Part shown: piece after piece, positions 62,868-64,000 of the stretch
Layout: each line of letters opens with the position of its first letter
Numbering within the stretch: position 1 is the first letter of the stretch
From: Firm-04 sp045617625
Lineage (GTDB): Bacteria; Bacillota; Clostridia; Oscillospirales; Ruminococcaceae
Direction: 5' to 3'
DNA: 64,000 bases
Assembly (NCBI GenBank): GCA_045617625.1
Contig: JAZLJA010000040.1
Coordinates: 10,070-74,069 of the forward strand
The notes under the pieces: generated by a model
What the model saw: only the letters and a program-made list of their open reading frames with translations
Told to the model about the DNA's origin: nothing
The model's database searches: none
Program-made: the position numbers and the translations under genes

Positions 62868-64000
62868 TTATGTTTTCATTTTGCTGCGCATCTCGCTCAG
62901 ACGGTTGAGTGCTTCATTGAGTGTTTCCTCTTTTTTCGCAAAGTGAATGCGGACATAGCGGGTTTCGGGCTCTTTGAAGAAGGAAGATCCGGGTACAGTA
63001 CCGACACCGACCTTGCGTGCAAGCTCCTCCGCGAATATAAGATCACTGTCGTATCCGAATTCAGAGATGTCGAGCATGATGTAATATGCGCCCTCGGGAA
63101 CGGTGTGTGGAATATCGAGTGTATCCAGCCCTTGCAGCATCAGGTCACGTTTTCGGGTATAGGTTTGCTGCAATGCGTGATAGTATGCGTCATCAAATTG
63201 CAGCCCTGTGACAGCCGCCTCCTGCAGCGGCGCAGCTGCACCGACCGTGAGAAAATCGTGGACTTTTTTGACGGTTTCGATGATCGCGGCAGGCGCAATG
63301 ACATAGCCAAGCCGCCATCCCGTGATGGAATATGTTTTGGAAAGGCTGCTGCAAGTAATGGTGCGTTCCCACATATCAGGGAGTGTGTTGAAATATACGT
63401 GCTGATGCGGCGCGTAGAGGATATGTTCATAGACCTCGTCCGTGATTACAAAAGTGTCGTATTTCTTTGCAAGATCGGCGATGAAAAGCAGTTCTTCGCG
63501 TGTGAACACTTTGCCGCACGGGTTTGAGGGGTTGCAGATGATGATTGCTTTCGGATGCTGTTTGAATGCCGCTTCGAGAACATCGGGATCAAAGCGGAAG
63601 GTCGGGGGGATCAGCGGAACATAGATCGGAACAGCCCCCGACAGGATCGTATCTGCTCCGTAATTTTCATAGAAAGGCGAAAACACAACGACTTTGTCGC
63701 CTGCATTGGTCACGGACATCATTGCAGCCATCATAGCCTCCGTGCTGCCGCAGGTGACGACGATCTCGCTGTTGGGGTCAATGGCGCGTCCCGAAAAATG
63801 CTCTGTTTTCTTTGCAAGTGCTTCTCTGAAATTCTGTGCGCCCCATGTGATGGAATATTGATGAAAGTCCTCTTTGGTGACTTCCGCAAGGCGGTCAAGA
63901 ATGGCTTTGGGCGGGTCAAAATCAGGAAACCCCTGCGAAAGATTGACGGCACCGTACTGATTGGATATGCGGGTCATCCGCCGAATGACGGAATCGGTAA
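62868..64000 (-). CDS. Class I/II PLP-dependent aminotransferase, 5' end beyond window
   Basis: At least 376 residues; the frame is open at the right edge and an internal ATG at 63977 is preceded by more coding sequence (TDSVIRR), so the true start is outside. Fold-type I aminotransferase: NLSQGFPDFDPP near the visible start, the PLP-binding region ITDEVYEHILY, and the Schiff-base Lys in SSLSKTYSITGWRLGY. The final residues include YVRIHFAKKEETLNEAL. It is close to the kynurenine/aspartate/methionine aminotransferase group; the amino donor is not predictable. The gene is alone before the terminator. Confidence 0.92.
   Translation of the reverse strand, partial: TDSVIRRMTRISNQYGAVNLSQGFPDFDPPKAILDRLAEVTKEDFHQYSITWGAQNFREALAKKTEHFSGRAIDPNSEIVVTCGSTEAMMAAMMSVTNAGDKVVVFSPFYENYGADTILSGAVPIYVPLIPPTFRFDPDVLEAAFKQHPKAIIICNPSNPCGKVFTREELLFIADLAKKYDTFVITDEVYEHILYAPHQHVYFNTLPDMWERTITCSSLSKTYSITGWRLGYVIAPAAIIETVKKVHDFLTVGAAAPLQEAAVTGLQFDDAYYHALQQTYTRKRDLMLQGLDTLDIPHTVPEGAYYIMLDISEFGYDSDLIFAEELARKVGVGTVPGSSFFKEPETRYVRIHFAKKEETLNEALNRLSEMRSKMKT

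Noticed and set aside
1..64000. CRISPR array or complete prophage
   Set aside because: No regularly spaced repeats and no phage structural genes were seen; the only mobile-element trace is the remnant next to tRNA-Trp.

Overview
The window looks like a chromosomal segment of a fibre-degrading Ruminococcus-like Firmicute (Oscillospiraceae); the species is not determined. The evidence is dockerin modules on four secreted proteins (a GH43/esterase, an LRR/transglutaminase protein, a GH127 and a D,D-carboxypeptidase), Gram-positive sortase/pilin machinery, VanW, an HU protein, and promoters with near-consensus -35/-10 boxes mostly 17 bp apart.

Layout. 1-2.1 kb: the 5' part of a secreted GH11-type xylanase that seems to lack its acid/base glutamate, then an unrecognised protein. 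2.1-14.2 kb (minus): one long pilus operon with two major pilin/class C sortase pairs, a large fibro-slime/Cna-B tip adhesin, a minor pilin, a third sortase, a signal peptidase I and a coiled-coil protein, transcribed from a consensus promoter with a leader of about 310 nt. 14.5-20.1 kb: a GH43-CBM6-dockerin-feruloyl esterase enzyme and an LRR/transglutaminase/dockerin protein. 20.3-22.2 kb: a LacI-type sensor fused to a GGDEF domain. 22.3-33.4 kb (minus): PPK2, a heterodimeric ABC exporter, a Wzm/Wzt-type polysaccharide exporter, and a second heterodimeric exporter under a MarR repressor with a visible operator.

33.5-42.2 kb (plus) is the most unusual region. Eight tightly coupled genes, six of the seven junctions overlapping by 4 bp, encode a FecBCD-type metal-complex/tetrapyrrole importer, a HydE-type radical SAM enzyme, a NifH-like reductase, two nitrogenase component-1-like subunits and a HydF-type GTPase. 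They sit behind a structured leader that ends in an intrinsic terminator. No nifB, nifE/N or hydG is in the window. This could be an undescribed nitrogenase-like reductase whose cofactor or substrate needs HydE/HydF-type chemistry and an imported metal complex.

42.2-55.8 kb: a CopA P-type ATPase with a CopZ-like C-terminal domain, a Dabb protein, a YdcF-type membrane protein, an alpha/beta hydrolase, an FMN-binding protein, an SH3 lipoprotein, a GH127 beta-L-arabinofuranosidase with dockerin, and a NifU-like/GGGtGRT pair. 55.8-56.4 kb: tRNA-Trp followed by the scar of an integrated element (DUF3987 and integrase fragments). 56.5-59.4 kb: ECF sigma factor, membrane anti-sigma-like protein and dockerin-bearing D,D-carboxypeptidase in one operon. 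59.5-64 kb: HU, a VanW/DltA-like/DltC-like operon, and a class I aminotransferase that runs off the right edge.

All functions are inferred by reading protein motifs; no database search was run. Start sites were chosen from ribosome-binding sites and promoter positions.
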